A stretch of 64,000 nt of DNA from Dyella acidiphila (GTDB lineage: Bacteria > Pseudomonadota > Gammaproteobacteria > Xanthomonadales > Rhodanobacteraceae). Below are positions 1 to 12,500 of the stretch, piece by piece. How positions within the stretch are numbered: the stretch's first letter is position 1; every line of letters begins with the position of its first letter. The notes under the pieces are model-generated. The model saw only the letters and a list, made by a program, of their open reading frames with translations, was not told the DNA's origin and did no database searches. Made by a program: the position numbers and the translations under genes. The stretch is from contig NZ_JACZZA010000001.1 of assembly GCF_014863405.1 (NCBI RefSeq), forward strand, positions 744,001-808,000, in the 5' to 3' direction.

Positions 1-213
1 GAGCGAGCGGCTGCCGGCCGGCCCCAGAAAGGCGTAGCCATCCGGGACATTCAAGCTTGCGCGATCGCCGAGCTTTACCGTGTCGGGCCCCATCTGCCAG
101 GGCAGCGAAGCCAGCGGATTGCGCTGGGCCGGTTGCGGTTGCTCCTGCGCCCACAGCGTTTGAGCGGCGCATGCCAAAAGCAGCGCCGTAAGCGCCATCA
201 AAACCTTCTTCAT
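1..213 (-). CDS. DUF2167 family membrane protein, N-terminal part only
   Basis: The gene runs off the left edge; 71 codons are visible from ATG at 213, with GGGAAGGAA just upstream as ribosome binding site. The product starts with a signal peptide (MKKVLMALTALLLAC..., cleavage near residue 22) followed by LPWQMGPDTVKLGD and VPDGYAFLGPAGS, the typical opening of DUF2167 proteins, which are secreted or membrane proteins of unknown function common in Xanthomonadales. The family call rests on recognising this opening; the membrane part lies outside the window. Confidence 0.75.
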   Translation of the reverse strand, partial: MKKVLMALTALLLACAAQTLWAQEQPQPAQRNPLASLPWQMGPDTVKLGDRASLNVPDGYAFLGPAGSRSL

Positions 214-284
214 TTCCTTCCCCTATGCCGAGTGGTTCCGTGCACCCCACGCCACTCTAGCAGGCCGCCAAGACGGCGTCAGGG

Positions 285-1298
285 CTACTGCTCGTCGGGT
301 GCCTGCACCGTGTAGCCCTTGGCTTTCAGGTCGGCCAGATAACCGTCGGGTGCCAGCACTTCACCCATCGGCAGCAGGGCAAAACTCTGGGTGTTGTCGG
401 CCAGCGCCTGCTGCGCGGCAGCCAGCCAGCTGCCCTCGATCCGCTGCGGCAGATCGTGCAAGCCCAGTTCCTCGGCGAAGTCGGCGTTCACCACCGCCAC
501 CACGCAGGACTCATGGCGATCGCGCAGGGCAAGTCGCTGCAACGTTTCCACATCGCCGGTCGACCAGGCATTAGCGCGCTCGGCGAGGCCGCCCATGTCG
601 TTCTGCACCAGGTCCAGAGTCTGGTTGAAACAGCTGATATCGTGCAGGTTGGTCTGCTTGATCTTGTTCAAGGCATCGCGCGGATGCTCGATCACCAGCC
701 GGTATTTCACCGACTCGTGCCGCACGCCGTGCGCATCGGCCATCTTCTCCACCGTCTTGCCGATATCGTTGGCATTGGTAAGGCCGGACTGATCCAGCGC
801 CTTTTCATACAGCTTCAGCGCCACGAACAACGGGCGCCAGTATTCGATGCCACTGTCATGCCCGATGTACTTCTGTTTCAACGCCTGCCATTGCGCATAC
901 ATCGCCGGCGGCAGGATCTGCTGCAAATCGGCCCCATCCGGATTCTTGCGCGCGCTATAGGCCGACGGCAGCAGCATCAGCTTGCCGAAAAAACCTACGT
1001 CCGCCTTGACGTTCGCCCCCGGCAAGCCCAGCAGCACCTGCGAATGCGCCAGCACATCCTCCACCTGCGCCGAATGCCACTCCATATGCTTGGGCAGCGG
1101 CGTGACCGTGCCCAGCACCCACATCACATGATCGCCCTTGCTCACCTTCCACAGGCCCGGGCCGGGCTGTACGCCGGTGACGGTTACCGCTTGCAGCAGG
1201 GGCGCGTGAATGCTCGACGAGGAGGGTGGTGCCGATTGCGCCCAGGCAGGCGTCACCGTCAGCAGTAACAGCAAGCCAGCAGCCATGGGAATGCGCAT
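285..1298 (-). CDS. TraB/GumN family protein
   Basis: 337 aa with a signal peptide (cleavage after AWA, about residue 20). The mature part begins with GLWKVSKGDHVMWVLGTV, a variant of the family opening in which LW.v. is followed by a strand ending in lGT.h; ending motif FALLPMGEVLAPDGYLADLKAKGY matches the usual TraB/GumN C-terminus (family norm vGa.HL.G..gl...L...Gy), although here the H is missing. GumN-like proteins are erythromycin-esterase/Tiki-like metalloprotease relatives of mostly unknown role. Lies 70 bp downstream of the partial DUF2167 gene's divergent side and is read on its own. Function not established. Confidence 0.8.
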   Translation of the reverse strand: MRIPMAAGLLLLLTVTPAWAQSAPPSSSSIHAPLLQAVTVTGVQPGPGLWKVSKGDHVMWVLGTVTPLPKHMEWHSAQVEDVLAHSQVLLGLPGANVKADVGFFGKLMLLPSAYSARKNPDGADLQQILPPAMYAQWQALKQKYIGHDSGIEYWRPLFVALKLYEKALDQSGLTNANDIGKTVEKMADAHGVRHESVKYRLVIEHPRDALNKIKQTNLHDISCFNQTLDLVQNDMGGLAERANAWSTGDVETLQRLALRDRHESCVVAVVNADFAEELGLHDLPQRIEGSWLAAAQQALADNTQSFALLPMGEVLAPDGYLADLKAKGYTVQAPDEQ

Positions 1299-1343
1299 AC
1301 GGAACTATTCCTCGCCTTGATCCGAAAACAACTGATTAGTTGG

Positions 1344-1640
1344 TTAGCCCTTATGGACCGCATCGTCAGGCCATAGTTGCGCCTCGTGCAGGACACGCAG
1401 CAGGCGCACCACGTCCTCGATCAGTTTATAGATAACGATGTAAGGGGTGCCTGGATGACCAGTTCACGTGTTCCACGTACCCGACCGGCCCGGCCGCTCT
1501 GAGGAAATCGGGCAAGCTGCTTGGTTTGTTTCTCTATCCGCTCATCGACGGACACCGCTGCATGGGGGGTTATCCGCTTCGATATAGCTGAAGATGCTAT
1601 CGCGATCCATCGCGGCCAACTGCGTCCATTCAAGTCTCAC
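1344..1640 (-). pseudogene. ParE/RelE-type toxin gene with two compensating one-base shifts
   Basis: Reading from a GTG at 1640, two bases after the antitoxin stop, gives RLEWTQLAAMDRDSIFSYIE, the start of a RelE/ParE-superfamily toxin. The frame breaks at a C6 run near 1568 (one extra base), continues in the next frame through AAVSVDERIEKQTKQLARFP and GRVRGTRELVI, and breaks again near 1452 (one base missing where GGCACCCC is expected), returning to the first frame for TPYIVIYKLIEDVVRLLRVL and a TAA at 1344-1346. With both repaired the product would be about 98 aa, a normal length. Both breaks are at short homopolymers, so either real decay or sequencing error is possible. Confidence 0.75.
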
Positions 1641-1642
1641 AC

Positions 1643-1945
1643 CTACCCTCGTCGTTTCTTGCGCAATGCCGCCGCTCGACGCTTGGCAAAGTGAGCATCC
1701 ACATCCGCTGCCTTGATCGCCGGGCGCGGATCGTTCAACGCCTCCAGCACCTTGGCACGAAACCACGCATCATGCACTGACGGATCGATCGAAAAATCGA
1801 ACGGCAAGGCACCTTCATTGGCCACTCGTGTAAGCAGAATGCGCACCGCGTCGGATACGGTCAGCCCCATGCTGTCGAGCACAGCCACCGCACGCGCCTT
1901 TACGTCAGCGTCAATTCGCGTCTGCACCAGCGCATTGGAAGCCAT
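1643..1945 (-). CDS. RelB/DinJ family antitoxin
   Basis: 100 aa from ATG at 1945 (MASNALVQTRIDADVKARA). The first 50 residues form the ribbon-helix-helix of RelB/DinJ antitoxins: a strand VQTRID, then DVKARAVAVLDSMGLTVSDA and VRILLTRVANEGALPF, a close match to the DinJ consensus. The C-terminal part, DPRPAIKAADVDAHFAKR, is the toxin-binding tail. It is followed after two bases by the frameshifted toxin gene, giving the antitoxin-first order of type II modules. A longer in-frame start at 2002 exists but adds residues outside the family. Expected to repress its own promoter. Confidence 0.85.
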   Translation of the reverse strand: MASNALVQTRIDADVKARAVAVLDSMGLTVSDAVRILLTRVANEGALPFDFSIDPSVHDAWFRAKVLEALNDPRPAIKAADVDAHFAKRRAAALRKKRRG

Positions 1946-2081
1946 CACCGTTCTCCGTGACATGGGTCTTGGCAATTGTAATGCACTTGCATGACAACTC
2001 AAAAATCACAGCGACGATATCCCGCGTAATTCGCCGAAGCCGTGCCGCAAATGCAGTTGCGCACTGGATCGGCGATACAAA

Positions 2082-2111
2082 CGAAAACGGGACCTTGCGG
2101 TCCCGTTTTCG
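2082..2111 (-). terminator. Rho-independent terminator of icd
   Basis: A perfect 13-bp stem (CGAAAACGGGACC and its complement) with loop TTGC, 22 bp after the icd stop codon; in the minus direction the stem's 3' arm ends in CCCGTTTTCG followed by TTTG, giving the U-rich tail. Confidence 0.8.
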
Positions 2112-2133
2112 CGCTCACCTGAAATCCGCCGAC

Positions 2134-4374
<2,241 letters not shown>

Positions 4375-4655
4375 CTATGGCTACGGCATTCAAGGGGTAT
4401 CGCGGCCGCGACGAACCGGGCGAAGGCGCCCGCGAAAGCTGCCCATTGTCGCGTTTTCAGCCCAAGGACGAAAGCGACACGGATCTGTCATGGAGAGCTT
4501 CCAGCATGGTCACCGCGCCGGCCAGGCCGGACGATATGGCGACTGGATCTTGGGACAGGCGCGCAAAATCCAAGTGCTTGCCCGGCTATCAGCGGCAAAC
4601 GTACGCTTGCGTAGCGGCTCTCGCGGCGGCCCACTCACTCATCCAGAGGATCAGC

Positions 4656-5063
4656 ATGTCCAAGCGTCTTGTCAGGATGGTTACCGTGATCGGCCTGGGC
4701 GCGCTGGCCGGGTGCGCGGCGCAGACCGACGTTCGCGGGGTCGCCTCGGCCCAGGTCATCGTGGCGCCGGCCAGCGATCATCCGGGCAATCGCGCGCTGA
4801 GCAGTGCGCAGGTAGCGGCGCTGTCGGCATGGATCAATGCGCGCGACGACTGGTCGGGCTATACCGCGGATATTCCGGATCATCCCATCCTCGAGGTGCA
4901 GATCCAGGGCGCCGATGGGCAAAGTTCGAATCTGATGGTCTATCAGCGCGACAGCGGCAAGATCACCGCCTATCTCTACCGCGGGCATCGCATCGCACCG
5001 ATGGCACGGCATCTTTCGCCGGACGATCTGACGACACTGCAGTCGATCGTCAACAGTCCGTAA
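4656..5063 (+). CDS. Small lipoprotein of unknown function
   Basis: 135 aa from ATG 4656, preceded by AGAGGA. The N-terminus is a lipoprotein signal: two basic residues, a hydrophobic run and the lipobox LAGC with the modified Cys at position 20. The mature part (about 115 aa) has no motif I recognise; it contains SAWINARDDWSGYTADIPDH and a C-terminal segment reading MARHLSPDDLTTLQSIV. A longer frame begins at 4377 but its first 93 residues lack the character of a protein and would bury the lipobox. It stands alone between icd and a small cytosolic gene. Confidence 0.7.
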   Translation: MSKRLVRMVTVIGLGALAGCAAQTDVRGVASAQVIVAPASDHPGNRALSSAQVAALSAWINARDDWSGYTADIPDHPILEVQIQGADGQSSNLMVYQRDSGKITAYLYRGHRIAPMARHLSPDDLTTLQSIVNSP

Positions 5064-5157
5064 TCTGCGCTGTCTTGTCGCGGCGTGCTGCGCATCCCGG
5101 ACATGCGCCGGTGCATCGCGCTAGTATTCCGGCGCTATGCCTCGGAGGGGAGCCGCC

Positions 5158-5523
5158 ATGAACGGATTGAGCCAGCGCATTGTCGACTACATCGCCGAAC
5201 TGACGCCGCTATACACCTTCCAGTTCGCCGACGGCTGCGATTGCGCACTCTCGCTCAGCGACGGCACGTTGATGATGCCGGTGGACGAATCGTCCACCGC
5301 ACGCGAGGAAGGATGGGTAGCCGTGCTGTGGCAGGGCGATGCGCAACGGCGCTCCGAAGTGCCCGGCCCCTTGCTGGCCTACCAGGCCGCGCTGCGTTGT
5401 GCCGAGCTGCACGGCATCGGCCGCCTGCCCGCCGAGGTGGCCGCACGCCGCCACCTGCTGCTGACCCGCCTGGGTGATATCTGCGGCGACCTGCTGCACA
5501 TCGAAGCCGCCGTCCAGTTCTGA
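5158..5523 (+). CDS. Small conserved-looking protein of unknown function
   Basis: 121 aa from ATG 5158, with a strong GGAGGGGAG site eight bases upstream that decides this start over the one at 5137. Sequence is soluble, acidic and rich in Leu and Ala (TLMMPVDESSTAREEGWVAV, LLTRLGDICGDLLHIEAAVQF), with no signal peptide, membrane segment or motif that I can assign. No operon partner; a 620-bp gene-free stretch follows. Confidence 0.6.
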   Translation: MNGLSQRIVDYIAELTPLYTFQFADGCDCALSLSDGTLMMPVDESSTAREEGWVAVLWQGDAQRRSEVPGPLLAYQAALRCAELHGIGRLPAEVAARRHLLLTRLGDICGDLLHIEAAVQF

Positions 5524-6144
5524 GCGCAGCAGAAACCTGCGAGCCGACATCCTGAACTTGCGCCGGCGGCAAGAAGCTGCGTGCGCAGCTGCTGCTGTGT
5601 CCGATTTTTCCAAGGCCAATAGAAAGACAGCCAAGCGTCAGCCAATAACCGGCGGCGTGACGTTTGTTCTATGCCTTTTGATATACCAAAACTAAATGGC
5701 GGATTAATTTCCTGCGTTTAACTTTCTTCTGGCTGACAAATACGTCCGCAATTAAAAAATTTCCGTCAATAAATAATAAATTAGATCTTTAGACACTCGA
5801 TTTCGCGCGCCAGCTCGTATATCACTCATGCTCGAGTGCGGCGTTTATGTTCGTCGCCTTCACGTCAACGCAGCTTGGACTGCTTCACATGGCGTTGACG
5901 CTTGATGCACGTAACGAATGACTCACTTGCACGTAACTTACGGGCATAACTTTCTGATTTTCGTTTCGAATTTTCTTTACCAGCAACGAAAATCCTTACT
6001 GCTCGATTTTATGTGTGATTTTCGTGTATCAAGCACTTTACGGATTGCGGCAAACCCACATTGACGCAAATCCGGGGCAGTAAAAAACGGGGCAGGGATA
6101 AGCACACGTGTAATCACCATCACGTAAACCTGGGGAGTACGAAC
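5524..6144 (+). promoter_or_regulatory. AT-rich leader and control region of the first TonB receptor
   Basis: About 620 bp without a credible gene and clearly poorer in GC than the surroundings. It holds a perfect 9-bp inverted repeat (CGTCAACGC at 5863-5871, GCGTTGACG at 5892-5900), two direct copies of TGCACGTAAC 22 bp apart (5906-5915, 5928-5937), and three copies of GATTTTCG (direct at 5956-5963 and 6017-6024, inverted at 5987-5994). These look like regulator sites for the receptor gene that follows, but no regulator is identifiable. A convincing sigma-70 pair was not found. Confidence 0.45.
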
Positions 6145-9100
6145 TTGAAAATTCAGCAGCAGAAAATCACACATGCGATACGCATGGCGTTGGTGTTGGG
6201 CAGCTATGGCTTGATATCCGTTGCGGCAGCGCAGACTGCCACGCCCGATCAACAAACGTCCCCCGCCGCGACATCGCAGCCAGCCACCCAATCGCAACCG
6301 CCCGCACCGCAAAACGGAACGCAGCCGGCGCCCAACAACAAGACCGTGACCCTGCAGGGCGTCACCGTTACCGGCTCGCTGATTCGCAGCGTGGACGTGG
6401 AAACGGCCCAGCCGGTCACCGAACTCTCGCATGAGGCGCTGCAGCAGCAGGGCTTCGTCAGTGTCGGGCAGATCCTGCAGAACGTGCCTTCGGTCGGCTC
6501 GGCCGGTACCAGCAACCAGAGTTCGCTGGGCGATATCGTCGGCCAGTACGCCAGCCTGCGTGGCCTGGGCGCGTCGCGCACCCTGATCCTGGTCGACGGC
6601 CAGCGCTACACCACCGACATCTTCGGCCAGACCGACCTCAGCACCATTCCCAGCTCGCTGATCGACAGCGTGGAAATCCTGCAGGACGGTGCCTCGTCGA
6701 TCTACGGTTCAGACGCTATCGCAGGCGTGATCAATATCCACACCAAGAATGTGGATGGCCTGTACCTGGACACGTACAACAGCACCTATTCGCCGGGTGA
6801 CTACGGCAGGCAAACGCAGTTCAGCCTCACCGGCGGCAAGAAGTTCTCGCGCGGCTCGTTCACCTTCAACATGACCGTGCAGAACATCAACCAGATCATG
6901 TCCAGCGACGGCTGGTTCAGCCATTACGGCTACGGCAGCTTCCCGCAGTATCCGCAGTCCATGCAGGCGTCCGACTTCGGCACCATTACCAGCGCCGTCA
7001 ATGCCGCGGGCGGATCGCCTGCCGCGCTGGCCAATGGCCCGATCACGGTCAACGCCGGCCAGAACGGGATGAATATTGCGAACTACCATCTCAATACGTT
7101 CGGCGTGCAGTATCCGAGCCCGTATTTCAATAATGACTACGCCAATTCGGCGGGCCTGGAAACGCTCGAACCGGACAATCGCCTGCGGTCGTACACCTTG
7201 AAGGGTGACTTCAAGGTGACCGATCACATCACGGCGAACTTCACCGGCACCTACAACACCAACAATGCCACCGACTATATCGGCGGCTATCCGCTGAGCT
7301 CGCTTACGCCCGCCAACGGCGTGAACCTGGCCAATGCGCTGGGCCTGCCGGCCGGCAGCCTCGGCAGCGCGTGGTTCCCCACGCTGTCGCCGAACGCCTA
7401 TTACAACCCGCTGCCCGGCTACAACACGTCCTTCAGCCTGCCACTGCAGGATCCCAACCGCGTGACCGTCAACAACATCAAGCAGTACGGCTTCCGCGCC
7501 GGCCTGCAGGGTGACTTCACGCTGGGCGAGAACGAGTTCAACTGGGATGCGGGCTATAGCGACTACCACTACATCCAGGACATGGGCGGTGGCGGCAACC
7601 TCAACCTAGTGCATCTGTACAACGCCATCGGGCCGTCCTTCATGAGTGCTGGCGGCCAGGTGCTGTGCGGCACCCCGGGCAATGTCATCGCCGGCTGCGT
7701 ACCGCTCAATCCGTTCTCCGGCTCCGGCGGCCTGACCCCGGCCGAGATCAACTATCTCAACTACGACTTCTTCACCCACTCGCAGAGCCAGCAGCGCCAG
7801 ATCCAGGCGAACATCAGCGGCGACATGTTCACCCTGCCGCAGTCGCTGGGTGAAGGCGACGCCACCTTCGCCTTCGGCGTCGACCATCGCGACGTTTCCG
7901 GCAGCGTCACGCCCGATATCTACACACAGGAAGGCTTGAACACCAACCTGCAGCAGAATCCGGGCGAAGGCTCCTACGGCATCAACGAAGCCTATGCCGA
8001 AGTCAACCTGCCGCTGCTGAAGGATCTGCCCGGCGCGCAGCTGTTCGACATCGACATCTCGCACCGCTTCTCGCACTACAGCAACTTCGGCACCACCAAT
8101 AACAACTCGTACAAGCTCTCGTACAAGCCGATCGACGACTTGCTGGTACGCGCCAGCTACGGCACGGGTTTCCGCGCCCCGTCGATTTCCAACCTGTACG
8201 GCGGCACGATGCAGAGCTTCACCAGCTACACCGATCCCTGCGACGTGACCTACGGCTACACCTCCAATCCGGTGGTGGCGCATAACTGCGTGGCCGGTAT
8301 CGACGGTATTCCCGGCGTCGGTGCGAACTTCCATCAGCTCAATGCGAACGGCGTGCCGGTCTCCGGTCCGTTCTCCACCAGCACCACGCCGTATTTCACC
8401 GGTGCCAACCCCAACCTGAAGCCGGAAACATCCAAGAGCTACACCGCGGGCATCGTCTACAGCCCGAGCTGGTTCAGCGGCTTCAACGTGACGGTCGATG
8501 GCTACCGCATCCGCGTCAACAACATCATCACCCTGCCCTCGGCCGAGAGCATCCTGCTCAACTGCTATCAGTTGAACGAAGCCGACCAGTGTTCGCAGTT
8601 CGAGCGTTCCGGCGCCAACGGCCAGGTGATCAACCTGCTGCAGGCGGTGGTGAACGAGGGCTTCGTGGATGAGCGCGGCACCGACGTGGGCTTGAGCTAC
8701 CTGTTCCCGGATACGCCGGTAGGCAAGTTCAAGATCGATACCACCGGTACTTACATCAGCTCGCTCAAGGAAGAGAGCTCGCCAGGCAGCCCGGTCTCCT
8801 GGAATCTGGGCACCTACGATCCGATCCTCGGCCCGGTCTGGCGCTTCCGCGACACCACCAACCTCAACTGGAGCTGGAACAACTTCAGCGCCACCTGGAC
8901 GGTGCGCTACTTCTCGTCGCTGCAGGAATCCTGCCACGGCGACAACGCGGACTTGCAGATGTACTTCCCGTGCACCGATCCCAACGGCAACGTGCAGGGC
9001 GCATCAAGCGGCCTGTATCGCCAGGGTGCGCTCGCTTTCAACGACCTGCAGGTCAGCTGGAAGGCACCGTGGAAGGGCCAGATCTCGTTGGGTGCCACCG

Positions 9101-9261
9101 ACGTCTTCAACCGGCATGCCCCGCTGACCTACACCGGTGCGGAAAGCGTGATCGGCCCGCTGGGCCCGACCGGCACGGACGGCTATACGGCGTTCGCCTA
9201 CAACCCGCAGTACGACATCGGCCGCGTGGTGTATCTGAAGTACTCGCAGCAGTTGTTCTGA
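6145..9261 (+). CDS. TonB-dependent outer-membrane receptor, first of a tandem pair
   Basis: 1038 aa. Start taken as TTG 6145, seven bases after GGGGAG, giving a signal peptide MKIQQQKITHAIRMALVLGS with cleavage near AAA-QTA; an ATG at 6061 would add 28 charged residues before it. A Gln/Pro-rich linker leads into the plug (VTLQGVTVTGSLIRSVDVET; GLGASRTLILVDGQRY; VEILQDGASSIYGSDAIAGV), then the beta barrel, ending in YLKYSQQLF with the terminal Phe typical of outer-membrane proteins. Takes up an unknown ligand using TonB energy. Closely related to the next gene, from which a strong terminator separates it. Confidence 0.93.
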   Translation: MKIQQQKITHAIRMALVLGSYGLISVAAAQTATPDQQTSPAATSQPATQSQPPAPQNGTQPAPNNKTVTLQGVTVTGSLIRSVDVETAQPVTELSHEALQQQGFVSVGQILQNVPSVGSAGTSNQSSLGDIVGQYASLRGLGASRTLILVDGQRYTTDIFGQTDLSTIPSSLIDSVEILQDGASSIYGSDAIAGVINIHTKNVDGLYLDTYNSTYSPGDYGRQTQFSLTGGKKFSRGSFTFNMTVQNINQIMSSDGWFSHYGYGSFPQYPQSMQASDFGTITSAVNAAGGSPAALANGPITVNAGQNGMNIANYHLNTFGVQYPSPYFNNDYANSAGLETLEPDNRLRSYTLKGDFKVTDHITANFTGTYNTNNATDYIGGYPLSSLTPANGVNLANALGLPAGSLGSAWFPTLSPNAYYNPLPGYNTSFSLPLQDPNRVTVNNIKQYGFRAGLQGDFTLGENEFNWDAGYSDYHYIQDMGGGGNLNLVHLYNAIGPSFMSAGGQVLCGTPGNVIAGCVPLNPFSGSGGLTPAEINYLNYDFFTHSQSQQRQIQANISGDMFTLPQSLGEGDATFAFGVDHRDVSGSVTPDIYTQEGLNTNLQQNPGEGSYGINEAYAEVNLPLLKDLPGAQLFDIDISHRFSHYSNFGTTNNNSYKLSYKPIDDLLVRASYGTGFRAPSISNLYGGTMQSFTSYTDPCDVTYGYTSNPVVAHNCVAGIDGIPGVGANFHQLNANGVPVSGPFSTSTTPYFTGANPNLKPETSKSYTAGIVYSPSWFSGFNVTVDGYRIRVNNIITLPSAESILLNCYQLNEADQCSQFERSGANGQVINLLQAVVNEGFVDERGTDVGLSYLFPDTPVGKFKIDTTGTYISSLKEESSPGSPVSWNLGTYDPILGPVWRFRDTTNLNWSWNNFSATWTVRYFSSLQESCHGDNADLQMYFPCTDPNGNVQGASSGLYRQGALAFNDLQVSWKAPWKGQISLGATDVFNRHAPLTYTGAESVIGPLGPTGTDGYTAFAYNPQYDIGRVVYLKYSQQLF

Positions 9262-9294
9262 GCAACCGGCTTCGGCCGGACCGCCCGATGATCG

Positions 9295-9325
9295 AGAACC
9301 CCGGCTACGCCGGGGTTCTTTTTTT
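9295..9325 (+). terminator. Rho-independent terminator
   Basis: An 11-bp stem AGAACCCCGGC / GCCGGGGTTCT with loop TAC followed by a run of seven T, 34 bp after the first receptor's stop codon. It should separate transcription of the two receptors. Confidence 0.93.
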
Positions 9326-9514
9326 GCGGCCGGGACCGGCAACAGCTGAATTGGCACTGCGAAATTCCGCGCAATTGGTGCTCGATTCCGCCTAGGTCCC
9401 GCGTATATCAAGGATTCAAGCTGCGGCGCCCCCACCACCGCAGCCAGGGGAACGTGCGCCCGAAAACCACGTGGTGCAGGCGTGAGCCGCACCTAACAAC
9501 ATCGGGAGACCACC

Positions 9515-12500
9515 GTGAATACACCACAGCTCAAGATCGCGCTGGCGATCCGTACCGCTTTGGCGCTGGCCGGGCTTGCCCTGACTGCCACCTCCACCGC
9601 ACAAACCACGCCTGCGGCTCCCCCGCAAAGCACACCGCAGCAACCGGCCACGCCACCGCCGCCGCCCAACAAGACCGTCACCCTGCAAGGCGTTACCGTG
9701 ACCGGTTCGCTGATTCGCAGCGTCGATGTGGAAACCTCGCAGCCGGTGACCGAACTTTCGCATGAAGCCTTGCAGCAGCAAGGTTTCATCAGCGTCGGCC
9801 AGATCCTGCAGAACATCTCCTCGGTCGGTTCGGCCGGCACCAGCAACCAGAGCGTGCTGGGCAATATCGTCGGCCAGTACGCCAGCCTGCGCGGGCTCGG
9901 CGCACCGCGCACGCTGGTGCTGGTGGACGGGCAGCGCTGGACTACCGACATCTTCGGCCAGACCGACCTGAGCACGGTGCCAAGCTCGATCATCGATCAT
10001 GTGGAAATCCTGCAGGACGGCGCCTCGGCCATCTACGGCTCCGACGCGATCGCCGGCGTGATCAACATCATCACCAAGAAAGATTTCGACGGCGTGCAGC
10101 TGGATACGTACAACAGCACCTATGCGCCGGGCAACGACGGCAAGCAAAGCCAGTTCAGCCTCACCGGCGGCAAGAAGTTTTCGCGCGGCTCGTTCCTGGT
10201 GAACATCACCGTGCAGAACCAGGACGCACTGAATGCCAACGATCGCTGGTACAGCCAGTACGGCATTGAAAGCCTGGGGCCGAATTATCCGCAGACGCAG
10301 GGACCGTCGGACTACGGCCAGATCATCGGCGCCATCAATCCGCTGACCGGCGCGGCAGAGAACCTGCCGCAACTGCAAAATGCGCTGGGTGCGCCGATGA
10401 TCGTGAATCCTGGCGGCGACGGCCGCAATATCGGCAACTTCCATCCCGATACCTTCGGCATCCAGTATCCCTCGCCCACCTTTGCACAGGACTACACCAA
10501 CGCCGCGGCGATGAATACGCTGGTGCCGAACAGCCGCCTGCGGTCGTACACGCTGAAGGGTGATTACAAGCTCACCGACCACATCAGTGCCAACTTCACC
10601 GGCACCTACAACACCAACGATTCCACCGTGATGATCGGCGGCTATCCGCTGGGTTCGAACACCGTGGTCAACGGCAACAACCTCGCCGCGGCGCTGGGAC
10701 TGCCTGCCGGCACCTTCCCGCAGAGCTATCTGGAAAGCCTGTCCGCGCAGAGCTATTACAACCCGCTGCCGGGCAACAATCTGCAATTCCTGCTGCCTTT
10801 GATCAGCCCCAATCGCGTGGCCGACAACAAGATCAAGCAGGCCGGTTTCCGCGTCGGCCTGGAGGGCGACTTCGCCCTCGGCGAGCACTTGTTCAATTGG
10901 GACGCCGGCTATAGCGATTATCGCTACGACCAGTCCAGCTTCGGCCCGGGCAATCTCAATATGGTGCATGCCTACCTGGGCTTGGGACCGTCCTTCATGG
11001 ACGGGTCCGGCCAGGTGGTATGCGGCACGCCCGGGCATGTGATCGCCGGCTGCGTGCCGATCAATCCGTTCTCCGGTGCGGGCGGATTGTCGCCGGCGGA
11101 AATCAATTATCTCAATATCGTGGCCGGCACCCGTTCCTTCAGCCAGGCGCGCAATCTCAGCGCCAACCTCAGCGGCGACATGTTCACCTTCCCCGATGTG
11201 CTCGGCGCGGGCGATGCGACCTTTGCGGTGGGCGCGGACCACCGCGATATCTCCGGCGGCGCCACGCCCGACTTCTATTCGCAGCAAGGGCTCAATACCA
11301 ATCTGCAGCAGAACGCCGGCGAGGGCTCGTATGGCATCAACGAGGCGTATGCGGAAGTGAACCTGCCGCTGCTGAAAGACATGGCTGGCGCGCAGTTGCT
11401 GGACCTTGACCTGGCGCATCGCTTCTCGCACTACAGCAACTTCGGCGATACCAACAACAACCAGTACAAGCTGTCGTGGAAACCGGTCGACGATCTGCTG
11501 GTGCGCGCCAGCTATGGCACCGGCTTTCGTGCGCCCTCGATCGCCAATCTCTATGGCGGCACCATGCAGAGCTTCACCAGCTATACCGACCCCTGCGACG
11601 TGAACTTCGGGCTTACCGGCAATTCGGCGGTGGCCGCGCGCTGCGTCAACGGCTACGGCGGCATTGCCGGGGTCGGCCCCGGCTTCACCCAGCTCACCGC
11701 CGGCGGCGCACCGGTATCCGGCGCCAACGCGATCGCCGCCACGCCGTTCCTGGCCGGCGCCAATGCGGCGCTGAAGCCGGAGACCTCCAAGAGCTACACC
11801 GCCGGCTTCGTGTACAGCCCGAGCTGGTTCGACGGCTTCAACATCACGGCGGATTTCTATCGCATCCGCATCGACAATGTGATCACCCTGCCCACCGCCA
11901 GCAGCATCCTCGACAACTGCTACCTGCTGGGCATCACACAGCAGTGCACGCAGTTCCAGCGCAATGGACAAGGCCAGGTAGTGAATCTGGTGCAGGCACT
12001 GATCAACGAGGGCTTCGTGGATGAGCGCGGCGAAGACATCACGCTGAGCTACCTGTTCCCCGACACGCCGGTCGGCAAATTCAAGATCGATACCAATGGC
12101 ACCTACATCAATTCGGTACGCGAGCAATCCGCAGCCGGCGGCCCGGTGGTTTCCAACACGCTGGGCAGCTACGACACCGTGCTCGGCCCGCTGTGGCGCT
12201 TCCGCGACACCACCAATATCACCTGGCATTACGGCAGCTTCGGCGCCACCTGGACGATCCGCTACTACTCCTCGCTGACCGAATCCTGCCGCCAGGCCAA
12301 TCCGTCGATGGACCTGTACTTCCCCTGCAACATGCCCGACGCAGACCTGGTCGATTCACCCACCGGCCTGCAGCGACAGGGTGCGCTGGCGTTCAACGAT
12401 CTGCAGCTGAGCTGGGATGCGCCGTGGAAAGGGCATATCGCCCTGGGCGCCACCAATATCTTCAACCGGCGCGCGCCGCTGTCGTACCTGGGCGTGTTTT

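Noticed and set aside
9416..12229. 937-codon antisense frame opposite the second TonB receptor
   Set aside because: Mirror of a high-GC coding gene; composition is Arg/Ala/Gly-rich with no domain, and the opposite strand has a complete receptor with signal peptide and ribosome site.
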